From assembly GCF_001598215.1 (NCBI RefSeq), contig NZ_BCXJ01000004.1:62001-126000 (forward strand): a stretch of DNA of 64,000 bases, given 5' to 3'. The number at the start of each line of letters is the position of its first letter. The first letter of the stretch is position 1. This DNA is from Shouchella clausii (GTDB lineage Bacteria > Bacillota > Bacilli > Bacillales > Bacillaceae_D). This document shows positions 32,098-39,552 of the stretch, piece by piece. The position numbers were made by a program, and so were the translations under genes. The notes under the pieces are model-generated. The model worked only from the letters and a program-made list of their open reading frames with translations, was not told where the DNA came from and ran no database searches.

Positions 32098-33240
32098 TTG
32101 ACAGTTTTTAAAGACAATAATGCCAAAAAGAATAAGTGGTACTTTGTTATTGAAGTGAGAGAAAACGGCAAAAGAAAACGTATTAAACGAAGAGGTTTTG
32201 CCAGAGAACGTGATGCGCGGATTGCTGAACGAAAATTATTAAATGAGTTAGAACAAGGTTTAGATCTGAATGCTGCGGACGTGACCTACGAAAAATATAT
32301 GAACGATTGGCTGAAAGACAAAAAAGGTAGTGTCAAACCGCAAACTTATACGACTTATCATTCCATAGTAACTAAGCACATATTGCCTGTTCTTGGATCG
32401 TATACCTTGAACAAGATTACTCCAAGACTTATACAAAATCTTTATAACGACATTAAGGACAAGCGTAGCCTAAGTGGGGAGAATTTACAGAAAGTACATA
32501 CCATCATTAAGGGATCCCTTCAAAAGGCAGTTGATTGGGGAATGATTATAAAAAACCCTGCCGCTCTTGTTGAGCGCCCAAAGAGTGAACGAGAAGAAAT
32601 GATGTACTGGACGCATGAGCAGTCTTTGCAATTTCTTGAGGTAGCCAAAAACGACCGATACTACCACGCTTTCCTTTTAGCAATAACAACAGGGATGAGG
32701 CAAGGAGAAATTCTAGCTCTGCGTTGGAAGGACATCAATTTTGAAAGCAAGACAATCCATGTAAGAGGAACGTTAGATCATCAAGGTAAAGGGATCCAAG
32801 CTGCTACAAAAACAAAGGCGGGTATGCGCTCCATAGGAATTGATGGACATACTTTAAAGCAGCTAAAAAAATTAAGAGAACGTACGTTAGAAGAGAAAAT
32901 GAAAAACAGAGACATTTATGAAGACAAAGATATGGTATTCTCTACGGAATTGGGAAACCATGTCCATCCAAGAAATTTACTTCGTTCCTTTTATAGACTA
33001 GTAGAAAAAGCTGGCGTTCCCAAAATACGTTTTCACGACCTTCGTCATACACACGTCGTATTCCTATTAGAAATGCGAGAGAACAATAAAAGGATTGCTG
33101 AGCGTCTTGGTTGGTCAAGCGTCAAGATGTTAGATAGGTACGCGCACATTACAGCCCACATGCAACAGGAAACAGCAGATGCTTTTGGGGACAAGTTCTA
33201 TTCGGCACCAAATGGCACCAAAAATGCTTTAAACAACTAA
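32098..33240 (+). CDS. int: tyrosine-type phage integrase
   Basis: A 380-residue tyrosine recombinase. TTG start at 32098 with AAAGGAGG upstream. The N-terminal ~60 residues form an arm-binding domain (KNKWYFVIEVRENGKRKRIK), ~65-160 the SAM-like core-binding domain, ~170-370 the catalytic domain. Catalytic residues are visible: Arg in TTGMRQGEILAL, the H-x-x-R in HDLRHTHVVF, the later His/Trp region and Tyr in KMLDRYAHI. It points at the tRNA-Val 3' end. Last codons contain repeats also found downstream (see repeat entry). Confidence 0.93.
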   Translation: MTVFKDNNAKKNKWYFVIEVRENGKRKRIKRRGFARERDARIAERKLLNELEQGLDLNAADVTYEKYMNDWLKDKKGSVKPQTYTTYHSIVTKHILPVLGSYTLNKITPRLIQNLYNDIKDKRSLSGENLQKVHTIIKGSLQKAVDWGMIIKNPAALVERPKSEREEMMYWTHEQSLQFLEVAKNDRYYHAFLLAITTGMRQGEILALRWKDINFESKTIHVRGTLDHQGKGIQAATKTKAGMRSIGIDGHTLKQLKKLRERTLEEKMKNRDIYEDKDMVFSTELGNHVHPRNLLRSFYRLVEKAGVPKIRFHDLRHTHVVFLLEMRENNKRIAERLGWSSVKMLDRYAHITAHMQQETADAFGDKFYSAPNGTKNALNN

Positions 33241-33262
33241 AGGGCACCAAATTGGGCACCAA
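33204..33262. repeat. four GGCACCAA direct repeats around the end of int
   Basis: GGCACCAA at 33204, 33214, 33243 and 33255. Two copies are within the last codons of int and two lie after its stop. Their number and spacing (10 and 12 bases in pairs) fit arm-type binding sites of a tyrosine integrase beside the attachment site. Confidence 0.6.
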
Positions 33263-33293
33263 TTTTTAATTTGTGAGGTTACTGGTTCACTGT

Positions 33294-33326
33294 AAAAAAA
33301 GAAAAACCCTTATCACATAAGGGTTT
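33294..33326 (-). terminator. terminator of tRNA-Val
   Basis: AAACCCTTAT and ATAAGGGTTT form a perfect 10-bp stem with a three-base loop, followed on the minus strand by TTCTTTTTTT. It could also stop int transcription from the other side. Confidence 0.85.
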
Positions 33327-33333
33327 CAACAGA

Positions 33334-33406
33334 TGACCCGTACTGGGCTCGAACCAGTGACCTCTACCCTGTCAAGGTAGCGCTCTCCCAACTGAGCTAA
33401 CGGATC
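33334..33406 (-). tRNA. tRNA-Val, anticodon GAC
   Basis: 73 nt, minus strand. Acceptor GATCCGT/ACGGGTC with discriminator A, D-stem GCTC/GAGC, anticodon stem CTACC/GGTAG around loop TTGACAG (anticodon GAC, codon GUC), and T-arm with TTCGAGC. CCA is not encoded. The 3' end faces the integrase and is the probable attB. Confidence 0.93.
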
Positions 33407-33447
33407 CAATCAGTATGTATAAGCAATGCATCTCTTGGACATTTATA

Positions 33448-33476
33448 ACTATAACCGATTTTTTCATAGAAGTCAA
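33448..33476 (-). promoter_or_regulatory. sigma-A promoter of tRNA-Val
   Basis: On the minus strand TTGACT, 17 bases, TATAGT, at the right distance upstream of the tRNA. Confidence 0.8.
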
Positions 33477-33566
33477 CTGTTAAATTACTTGCCGAAGAGC
33501 GTGCAAGTAGGTGACGTTCATGCTAAAATATGAAAAAAAGCATAAAGAGAGAGATGGTGACCACTG

Positions 33567-34109
33567 GTGGACAGTGAAAGTCGTTTTGAAACCCCTCGCT
33601 TGGTTTTGCGTAAACTTTTAGAAGGTGATGCAGAAGCGTTGTTTCCTTATTGGTCTGACGTGCGCGTGACAAGGTATATGAAAATTGACACACTCCGGAC
33701 GATCGATGAAGCGCGTTCGCTGATCCGCACGATTGTTAAAGAAATGGCAGAAGGAAAAGCTTCGCGGTACGTAATCAAACTAAAGGACACGGGTCACATT
33801 ATTGGCACATGCGGGTTTGAAACCTTTCAAACAGAACACCATAGTGCGAAAATTAGCTATGAACTTGGGAAACCTTATTGGGGCAAAGGCTATGCGTCCG
33901 AAGCATTGCGTTGTATTTTAGCGGATGGCTTTCGGACACGCCGTCTACATCGAGTTGAGGCTTATATCGAACCGGATAATGACCGTTCCATTCATGCTTT
34001 ACATAAACTTGGATTCATGCAGGAAGGCAGGTTGCGCGGAGCGTTATATAAAAGCAACCGATACGTTGACCAACTCGTCTTTTCTCTCCTTCGGGAGGAA
34101 ATGGAATAA
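33567..34109 (+). CDS. GNAT acetyltransferase, RimJ/RimL-like
   Basis: A 180-residue GNAT protein. GTG start at 33567; upstream is GGTGA at usual distance. Motifs: ETPRLVLRKLLEGDAEALFP at the start, IGTCGFETFQTEHHSAKISY, the acetyl-CoA loop LGKPYWGKGYASEALRCIL, then HRVEAYIEPDNDRSIHALHK and LGFMQEGRLRGALYKSNRYV. This pattern is typical of ribosomal-protein or small-molecule N-acetyltransferases in Bacilli. First host gene after the prophage and tRNA; ends at a strong terminator. Confidence 0.87.
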   Translation: MDSESRFETPRLVLRKLLEGDAEALFPYWSDVRVTRYMKIDTLRTIDEARSLIRTIVKEMAEGKASRYVIKLKDTGHIIGTCGFETFQTEHHSAKISYELGKPYWGKGYASEALRCILADGFRTRRLHRVEAYIEPDNDRSIHALHKLGFMQEGRLRGALYKSNRYVDQLVFSLLREEME

Positions 34110-34113
34110 AAAA

Positions 34114-34142
34114 AACCGCAGCTTGTCCGCTGCGGTTTTTTC
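34114..34142. terminator. bidirectional terminator between GNAT gene and copZ
   Basis: CCGCAGC and GCTGCGG stem with flanking A and T runs (AAAA before, TTTTTT after), serving the plus-strand GNAT gene and perhaps copZ. Confidence 0.85.
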
Positions 34143-34167
34143 TCGCCTTCGGGAGCGGACGGCCAAC

Positions 34168-34374
34168 CTAATTGACCTCGTACCCCTGGTCTTCGATTTC
34201 TGCCTTGATTTCGTCCTCAGCAATCGCTGTTTCATCGTAAGAAACGGCTACTTCATTTTTGTCGAGAGATACATTGACTTCTTTTACGCCGTTTAGTTCG
34301 CCAACCGCTGTTTGGATCGCTGTTACACAATGGTTGCACGACATTCCTGACACAGAAAGGGTTATTGATGCCAT
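34168..34374 (-). CDS. copZ: copper chaperone CopZ
   Basis: 68 residues from ATG 34372-34374 (GGAGTGAG upstream). One heavy-metal-associated domain: VSGMSCNHCVTAIQTAVGEL with the M-x-C-x-x-C copper site, and VNVSLDKNEVAVSYDET. It receives Cu(I) and hands it to the CopA exporter or CsoR. A CsoR-type operator lies just upstream of its start. copA is not adjacent, unlike in B. subtilis. Confidence 0.92.
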   Translation of the reverse strand: MASITLSVSGMSCNHCVTAIQTAVGELNGVKEVNVSLDKNEVAVSYDETAIAEDEIKAEIEDQGYEVN

Positions 34375-34413
34375 CCTACTCACTCCTTTTCGTTGTTCTA
34401 TTAGCATACCATA

Positions 34414-34430
34414 ATACCCCCGTTAGGTAT
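34414..34430. promoter_or_regulatory. putative CsoR operator before copZ
   Basis: ATACCCCCGTTAGGTAT, close to the known B. subtilis CsoR site (TACC-C/G core-GGTA). It lies between csoR and copZ, where repression of copZ would act. Confidence 0.7.
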
Positions 34431-34455
34431 ATAGGGTACACAAAAAATCAGCTGC

Positions 34456-34764
34456 TTATTTTGAAAAGCGGCTGATGATATCCATTAACTCTGAAATGGC
34501 TTCGTCGCCGTCGCCCTTTTTTATTGCATCTGCCACGCAATGTTTTGAATGGTCTTCAAGCATATGCATGCTTACTTTTTTAAGTGCGGCTTGGATTGCG
34601 GAAAGTTGCACAAGGACATCGACGCAATAGCGGTCTTCTTCAATCATCTTTTGAACGCCGCGCACTTGGCCTTCAATCCGTTTTAAGCGGTTTTGCAATT
34701 TTGCTTTATCTGTTGTATGGCGATGTCTCGTCCGCTCTGTGACTTGCTCTTCCAACCTTTTCAC
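34456..34764 (-). CDS. csoR: CsoR copper-sensing repressor
   Basis: 102 residues. A four-helix CsoR/RcnR-family protein: NRLKRIEGQVRGVQKMIEED, then YCVDVLVQLSAIQAALKKVS and HMLEDHSKHCV. The Cys-His-Cys copper set is present (Cys in RYCVDV; His and Cys in the DHSKHC region). Binding Cu(I) releases the repressor from DNA. It is upstream of copZ in the same direction, with its target site between the two genes. Confidence 0.92.
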   Translation of the reverse strand: MKRLEEQVTERTRHRHTTDKAKLQNRLKRIEGQVRGVQKMIEEDRYCVDVLVQLSAIQAALKKVSMHMLEDHSKHCVADAIKKGDGDEAISELMDIISRFSK

Positions 34765-34816
34765 CTCATACCCGTTTTCTTGTTAGTATACATGCCTTGA
34801 GGGCAGAAGTAAAAAG

Positions 34817-35014
34817 TTATCGATCCGTCTGCTCATCAATTTCAATTGTTTCAATTCGCTTTACCGTATTTGTATTGACATACGTTCCTTGGATATTAAC
34901 CCAACCTGTTTGTTGTTTTGTCCATTCGCTAATTTTCAAATTGGGGTTTTCTTCAAAGCGCCACTCATCCATCGTCCCGTCAATAAAACTGAGCACGACC
35001 TGGTAAGCTGGCAT
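34817..35014 (-). CDS. 65-residue conserved small protein, unknown
   Basis: Starts at ATG 35012-35014 (GGAGTGAT upstream), begins MPAYQVVLSFIDGTMDEWRF and contains KISEWTKQQTGWVNIQGTYV and KRIETIEID. It is beta-rich and acidic. The family is not recognised. It lies between csoR and the HAD gene, on the minus strand. Confidence 0.6.
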   Translation of the reverse strand: MPAYQVVLSFIDGTMDEWRFEENPNLKISEWTKQQTGWVNIQGTYVNTNTVKRIETIEIDEQTDR

Positions 35015-35078
35015 ACGAATCACTCCTTTTATTATCATCTTACCCGCCAGCGGCGGCCATTAATCCCCTGTATCACAT

Positions 35079-35107
35079 TTGACAGTCAAAAATGAGTAAT
35101 GTATTGT
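35079..35107 (+). promoter_or_regulatory. sigma-A promoter of the HAD gene
   Basis: TTGACA, 17 bases, TATTGT, about 34 bases before the probable ATG at 35141. Confidence 0.7.
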
Positions 35108-35140
35108 TTTCATTGACAGAGTGAAGGAGGAATCGATCGG

Positions 35141-35913
35141 ATGGAGAGAGCAACTATTTTTTTGATATTGACGGTACGTTGCTAGACGAAGAGAAGCGAC
35201 TACCGCAATCAACAAAGCAAGCGATAGCTGCTTTAAAAGAAAAAGGACATGAAGTGGCGATTGCCACAGGGCGCGCTCCTTACTTTTTTAAGGAATTGCG
35301 CGAAGAACTAGAGATCGATTCGTATATTTGCTTTAACGGTCAATACGTCGTCTTTAAAGGGGAATTGATTTACGAAAATACGCTTGATATGGACGCATTT
35401 ACAGAGATGGAGCGTTATGCCTCTTCACAGGAGCACCCTCTTGTGTTTATGGGTTCAGAAAAGTTTACCTCTAATCGTGAAGACCACCCCTACGTGGTTA
35501 AAAGCATCAAGACATTGAAAATTGACTTGCCCCAATACAATCCTGATTTATATAACGAGCAACCACTCCACCAAGCGTTGCTCTTTTGTGAGGAAGGCGA
35601 AGAAAAAGACTATCAAACTCGCTTTCCAGCGCTTCGCTTCGTCCGCTGGCATCCACTGTCTGTAGATGTACTGCCTCGCGAAGGCTCAAAAGCAAATGGC
35701 ATTGCCAAATTTATTGAGCGTGCAAACATAGACCTGGCTAATGTTTATGCTTTCGGCGATCAATTAAATGACCTAGAAATGCTTTCATTTGTCGAGCATG
35801 GAGTAGCAATGGGCAATGCGCCTGAAAAAGTAAAAGCGCAAGCCCGCTATGTAACAAAGCCTGTGCACGAAAACGGCATTGATTATGGCTTGAGAATGGT
35901 TGGATTACTCTAA
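35141..35913 (+). pseudogene. Cof-type HAD phosphatase, one-base frameshift at the catalytic motif
   Basis: AAGGAGG precedes ATG 35141, which opens MERATIF and then, as read, reaches a stop within 15 codons. In the +2-shifted frame the sequence continues FFDIDGTLLDEEKRLPQSTK, the HAD nucleophile motif (DxDGTLL), and runs intact to 35913, with ATGRAPYFF, and YAFGDQLNDLEMLSFVEHGVAM (motif IV) near the end. The poly-T run at 35157-35163 has seven T; eight would restore one frame. Downstream of the stop no canonical start precedes the DxD motif, so the gene as read is broken. Phosphatase of Cof/YwpJ type (sugar phosphates) if intact. Confidence 0.8.
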
Positions 35914-35922
35914 ATAGATTAT

Positions 35923-35952
35923 GCCCATTCAAAAGGGAGAATGGGCTTTTTG
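35923..35952 (+). terminator. terminator of the HAD gene
   Basis: GCCCATTC and GAATGGGC stem followed by TTTTTGTTTG. Confidence 0.85.
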
Positions 35953-35981
35953 TTTGCTTTGGTGGCGTCGGTTTGCAAAAT

Positions 35982-36008
35982 AAAAAACACATCGACGATG
36001 TGTTTTTT
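35982..36008. terminator. terminator of tRNA-Arg
   Basis: CACAT and ATGTG stem around CGACG, flanked by A6 and T6 runs, six bases from the tRNA-Arg 3' end; it can work on both strands. Confidence 0.75.
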
Positions 36009-36014
36009 AACAGA

Positions 36015-36087
36015 CGCGCCTAGCAGGATTCGAACCCACAACGCGAGAACCGGAATCTCGTGTGATATCCCATTTCACCATAGGCGC
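36015..36087 (-). tRNA. tRNA-Arg, anticodon CCG
   Basis: 73 nt, minus strand. Acceptor GCGCCTA/TAGGCGC, discriminator G, D-stem GTGA/TCAC, anticodon stem CGAGA/TCTCG around TTCCGGT (anticodon CCG, codon CGG), and TTCGAAT in the T-loop. CCA not encoded. Confidence 0.92.
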
Positions 36088-36113
36088 CTATAAGTATTTT
36101 AACGACATGTATA

Positions 36114-36142
36114 AGTATACTTGATTGAGAGGGAGCTGTCAA
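36114..36142 (-). promoter_or_regulatory. sigma-A promoter of tRNA-Arg
   Basis: On the minus strand TTGACA, 17 bases, TATACT: a near-consensus promoter 27 bases upstream of the tRNA. Confidence 0.85.
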
Positions 36143-36166
36143 CAATCCATTTCTCCCTCTTTTTTA

Positions 36167-36532
36167 TTATGACGACTTGGCCGCTTCTTCTCCTTCGGCG
36201 AACATTTGCTGGAAACGTTCATTAATATCTTCTTCTGTATAGCCTGCTTCGCCTAGTCGTACGCCAAAATTTTTCGCATAGAGCTGCAAGCGCTGGGACA
36301 TTTTGCTGTATTTTTTTGCTTCTGTTCCCTTTGTTTCTTTAGCGCGCCCGTCAGCATTGGAAATAATATTTTCAACGACAAATAGCGCTTTCCACAATGT
36401 TGCCTCGTCCATTCCTTGGTGGATTTTGCTTAATTCATTGATCACTTCTTTGTAGAAGTCTTGGAATTCTTTAAATGAAATTTCCTCATCCATATTTAAA
36501 TATTGTTGGATTCGTTCATACTGTGCTTGCAC
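36167..36532 (-). CDS. 121-residue conserved helical protein, unknown
   Basis: The start is a GTG at 36530-36532 with GGGG eight bases upstream; the frame is open further but lacks a ribosome site. Sequence: QAQYERIQQYLNMDEEISFK, ELSKIHQGMDEATLWKALFV, and a late GVRLGEAGYTEEDINERFQQ. It looks soluble and mostly helical. No family recognised. It ends just before the tRNA-Arg promoter region. Confidence 0.65.
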   Translation of the reverse strand: MQAQYERIQQYLNMDEEISFKEFQDFYKEVINELSKIHQGMDEATLWKALFVVENIISNADGRAKETKGTEAKKYSKMSQRLQLYAKNFGVRLGEAGYTEEDINERFQQMFAEGEEAAKSS

Positions 36533-36633
36533 TAGAAACACCCCTTTACACTTTGCCATTATAGCATATGCACTGCCTGCTTGCCATCTTAAGTTCATAT
36601 TCGCCAAGCGTCATTTGAAGCGTGGCACAACAG

Positions 36634-36668
36634 CAAAAATAGTGGCCTTCCCTAGTAAGGAAAGGCCA
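36634..36668 (-). terminator. terminator of brxB
   Basis: GGCCTTTCC.../...GGAAGGCC stem followed on the minus strand by ACTATTTTTG. Confidence 0.7.
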
Positions 36669-36747
36669 TATGCACGCCATTACAGCGTACTCGCTTATGA
36701 CTTCTGAATAAGCGTTTTTGCTCGATGTCTGACTATGCCAGAACGGC

Positions 36748-37176
36748 TTATTTGCAGTACGTGTCGACCGCCTGTTCTAGCTTCTGCACGACTTCAATTG
36801 GCTCATGTCCTTCAATTTCATGGCGCTCCACCATTGTTTGGATTTGGCCGTCTTTTAGCAATGCAAATGAAGGCGAAGATGGGCCATATCCTGTAAAGAA
36901 CTCACGCGCCCGTGCCGTCGCTTCTTTATCTTGGCCAGCAAATACGGTTACAAAACGATCGGGTTGTGTTTCGTAATTTTTCATATAAGCTGCCGCTGGG
37001 CGAGCAATGCCGCCTGCGCACCCGCATACGGAATTGACCATCACGAGCGTTGTTCCTTTTTGCGATAATACCTCGTCGACTTCTTCAGCGGTTTTTAGCT
37101 CCGTATAGCCAGCGTGAACCATATCATTGCGCGCCTCTTGGACGACGTCATTCATGAAAAAATTAAACTGCTGCAT
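36748..37176 (-). CDS. brxB: bacilliredoxin BrxB (YqiW)
   Basis: 142 residues, start preceded by GGAGG. The signature [19 protein letters not shown] holds the C-G-C bacilliredoxin motif; the N-terminus [20 protein letters not shown] and [20 protein letters not shown] match the BrxA/BrxB family. It removes bacillithiol from proteins after oxidative stress. In B. subtilis yqiW also lies beside bkdB, so gene order supports it. Confidence 0.93.
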   Translation of the reverse strand: MQQFNFFMNDVVQEARNDMVHAGYTELKTAEEVDEVLSQKGTTLVMVNSVCGCAGGIARPAAAYMKNYETQPDRFVTVFAGQDKEATARAREFFTGYGPSSPSFALLKDGQIQTMVERHEIEGHEPIEVVQKLEQAVDTYCK

Positions 37177-37299
37177 GTTTCGCCCTCCTTTGTGTTCTGA
37201 CCTTATTGTAAGCTGCTCGCTTTTAAATCACAAGCAATGAGTTTGCGTGATCGCGATTTTGTTGACTCAAGCGAAAGCAGGAACAGAGGCTCTGCTAGA

Positions 37300-38556
37300 T
37301 TAATAAATCGATGTCGAATCCTCGTTCATTTGTTCTAACCGACGTTTCAGCGATGTTAAGAACCGGCCGCAAATGAGGCCGTCTAACACACGGTGGTCCA
37401 GCGACAAGCACAGGTTTACCATATGGCGAATCGCAATGACATCGCCTTCTTCCGTTTCACGCACGACGGGGCGCTTGACAATCGATTCGACTGAAAGGAT
37501 TGCTGCTTGGGGGCTGTTTACAATTGGCTGTGACAAGATTGAACCAAACGAACCTGTATTGTTGATCGTAAACGTCCCTCCCTGCATGTCGGCTCCAGTC
37601 AGTTTTCCTGTGCGTGCTTTTTTCGCCAATTCATCGGCTTTTTTGGCCAACCCTTTTATTGTTAACTCATCGGCCTGATGGATAACAGGAACGTACAAAG
37701 CATCATCCGTTGCCACCGCTAAAGAGAGATTGATGTCTTTTTTGCGGACAATGGTTGTGCCGTTCCATTGGGAATTGATTTCCGGAAATTCTTTTAGCGC
37801 TTCGATGCATGCTTTCATGAAAAAGGGCAAATACGTTAGCGAAATCCCCTCTTGTTCTTTAAATGCAGCCTTTTTCTTATCACGGAGCTTGACAAGATTG
37901 GTCACGTCCACTTCAACCATTGTCCAAGCATGAGGCACTTCCGTTTTACTTCTAACCATGTTTTCAGCAATCGCTTTGCGTACACCTGCGACTGGGATTT
38001 CTTGGTCGTGGGCAGCTATTGCCTGAGAAGGTGTACTGCGAACTGGTTCCTGTTGCTTTGCCTGCGCTGGGGGTTGTTGCGGCTCCGGTTTATGGTTGCC
38101 AGCGACATAGGTTTCAACGTCTTTCCTTGTAATGCGTCCGCCTCTGCCACTTCCGGGAATGGTTGTAAGATCGAGCCCATGTTCTTGCGCCAATCGGACA
38201 ACAGCTGGTGAATAACGGCTTTTTTGGCTAGGTTCCGCTTTTGTTTGCTCTTTTGTAGCGGGATTAGGCTTTTGTTCCGTTTTGATTTCTTCGTTGCTTT
38301 CCTTGGCCTCGCTGCCCCCTTCTTCTACAATGGTGCAAATGTCAGCGCCGACAGCAACCGTTTCATTTTCGTCAACAAGCAACTGTTCAATCGTACCTGT
38401 ATAGGAGGAAGGAATTTCTGCGCTCACTTTATCCGTTAACACTTCAGCGATCGGCTCATACTTTTGGACAGTGTCGCCTGGTCCAACTAGCCACCTGCTG
38501 ATTGTCCCTTCCGTCACGCTTTCGCCTAATTGGGGCATCGTCATTTTTGTCGCCAC
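37300..38556 (-). CDS. bkdB: branched-chain 2-oxoacid dehydrogenase E2 (acyltransferase)
   Basis: 418 residues. Lipoyl domain at ~1-78 with the lipoyl lysine in VLTDKVSAEI; a linker with Glu/Pro/Gln; a subunit-binding domain at ~115-150 (SPAVVRLAQEHGLDLTTIPG, GRGGRITRKDVE); and the catalytic domain ~185-418 ending HRVLDGLICGRFL, the active-site HxxxDG. It transfers branched acyl groups to CoA. Last gene of the bkd cluster; 12 bases after bkdAB. Confidence 0.95.
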   Translation of the reverse strand: MATKMTMPQLGESVTEGTISRWLVGPGDTVQKYEPIAEVLTDKVSAEIPSSYTGTIEQLLVDENETVAVGADICTIVEEGGSEAKESNEEIKTEQKPNPATKEQTKAEPSQKSRYSPAVVRLAQEHGLDLTTIPGSGRGGRITRKDVETYVAGNHKPEPQQPPAQAKQQEPVRSTPSQAIAAHDQEIPVAGVRKAIAENMVRSKTEVPHAWTMVEVDVTNLVKLRDKKKAAFKEQEGISLTYLPFFMKACIEALKEFPEINSQWNGTTIVRKKDINLSLAVATDDALYVPVIHQADELTIKGLAKKADELAKKARTGKLTGADMQGGTFTINNTGSFGSILSQPIVNSPQAAILSVESIVKRPVVRETEEGDVIAIRHMVNLCLSLDHRVLDGLICGRFLTSLKRRLEQMNEDSTSIY

Positions 38557-38568
38557 GGTTCTACCTCC

Positions 38569-39552
38569 TTAAAACTCAGCGAGTTTGCGGATCGCACGCT
38601 CCACTTTATCAGGGTTAATCATAAATTCTTTTTCTAGCGTAGGCGCATAAGGCATGGCTGGGATGTCAGGCCCGGCCAGACGCTCGATTGGCGCATCTAA
38701 ATCAAATAGGCAATGTTCCGCAATAATAGCGGCTACTTCACTAAGGACACTGCCTTCTTTATTGTCTTCTGTAACAAGCAAGACTTTCCCCGTTTTGCTT
38801 GCTGCTTCTTTAATCGCTTCCTGATCAAGAGGATAAACGGTGCGCAAATCGAGAATATGCGTCGAAATCCCTTCTTTCTCTAGTCTCTCGGCTGCTTGCA
38901 AGGCGAAATGGACAGCCAATCCATAGGTAATGACCGTCACATCGTCCCCTTCCCGTTTTACGTCAGCTTTGCCAATTGGCAATGTGTACTCCTCTTCAGG
39001 CACTTCGCCTTTAATTAATCGATACGCCCGTTTATGCTCTAAAAACAATACTGGATCATCGAGTTGAATCGACGCTTTCAACAGGCCTTTGACATCGTAA
39101 GGAGTCGAAGGCATCACCACTTTCAGCCCTGGTGTACTTGAAAACAGCGCTTCAATGCTTTGCGAATGGTAAAGGGCGCCGTGAATGCCGCCACCATAAG
39201 GAGCACGAATTGTCACCGGACATGACCAATCATTGTTGGAGCGGTAACGAATTTTAGCTGCTTCAGAAATAATTTGGTTAAAGGCTGGCATAATAAAATC
39301 AGCAAACTGCATTTCCGCGACTGGACGCATGCCGTACATGGCTGCGCCAATTGCCACACCAGCGATCGCTGATTCCGCAAGGGGCGTGTCAATGACGCGT
39401 TCTTCGCCGAAGCGTTCGTATAACCCTTTCGTCGCCCGGAAAACGCCGCCGCGTTTGCCGACATCTTCCCCAAGGACGAATACCCGTTTATCTTTTTCCA
39501 TTTCCTCTTCAAGCGCTCTTGTAACAGCTTCTATATAGGACATTACGGCCAT
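38569..39552 (-). CDS. bkdAB: branched-chain 2-oxoacid dehydrogenase E1 beta
   Basis: 327 residues: SYIEAVTRALEEEMEKDKRV, FVLGEDVGKRGGVFRATKGL, DTPLAESAIAGVAIGAAMYG, and RAPYGGGIHGALYHSQSIEA. This is the E1-beta fold for thiamine-dependent decarboxylation of branched 2-oxoacids. It overlaps the bkdAA stop (TAATG), indicating translation coupling, and precedes bkdB. Confidence 0.95.
   Translation of the reverse strand: MAVMSYIEAVTRALEEEMEKDKRVFVLGEDVGKRGGVFRATKGLYERFGEERVIDTPLAESAIAGVAIGAAMYGMRPVAEMQFADFIMPAFNQIISEAAKIRYRSNNDWSCPVTIRAPYGGGIHGALYHSQSIEALFSSTPGLKVVMPSTPYDVKGLLKASIQLDDPVLFLEHKRAYRLIKGEVPEEEYTLPIGKADVKREGDDVTVITYGLAVHFALQAAERLEKEGISTHILDLRTVYPLDQEAIKEAASKTGKVLLVTEDNKEGSVLSEVAAIIAEHCLFDLDAPIERLAGPDIPAMPYAPTLEKEFMINPDKVERAIRKLAEF

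Larger units (their letters stand above)
1..33330. mobile_element. HK97-type siphovirus prophage, left end outside window
   Basis: A continuous block of phage genes: early recombination genes, repressor/Cro/antirepressor, accessory genes, lysis, tail, head, packaging and a tyrosine integrase. The right boundary is placed between the integrase stop (33240) and the tRNA-Val gene (33334-33406), whose 3' end faces the integrase; integration at tRNA 3' ends is common for this integrase class. The left attachment site was not found, so the element extends beyond base 1 and its full size is unknown. The packaging and head genes look intact, so the prophage could be functional, but this is inference. 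Confidence 0.88.
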
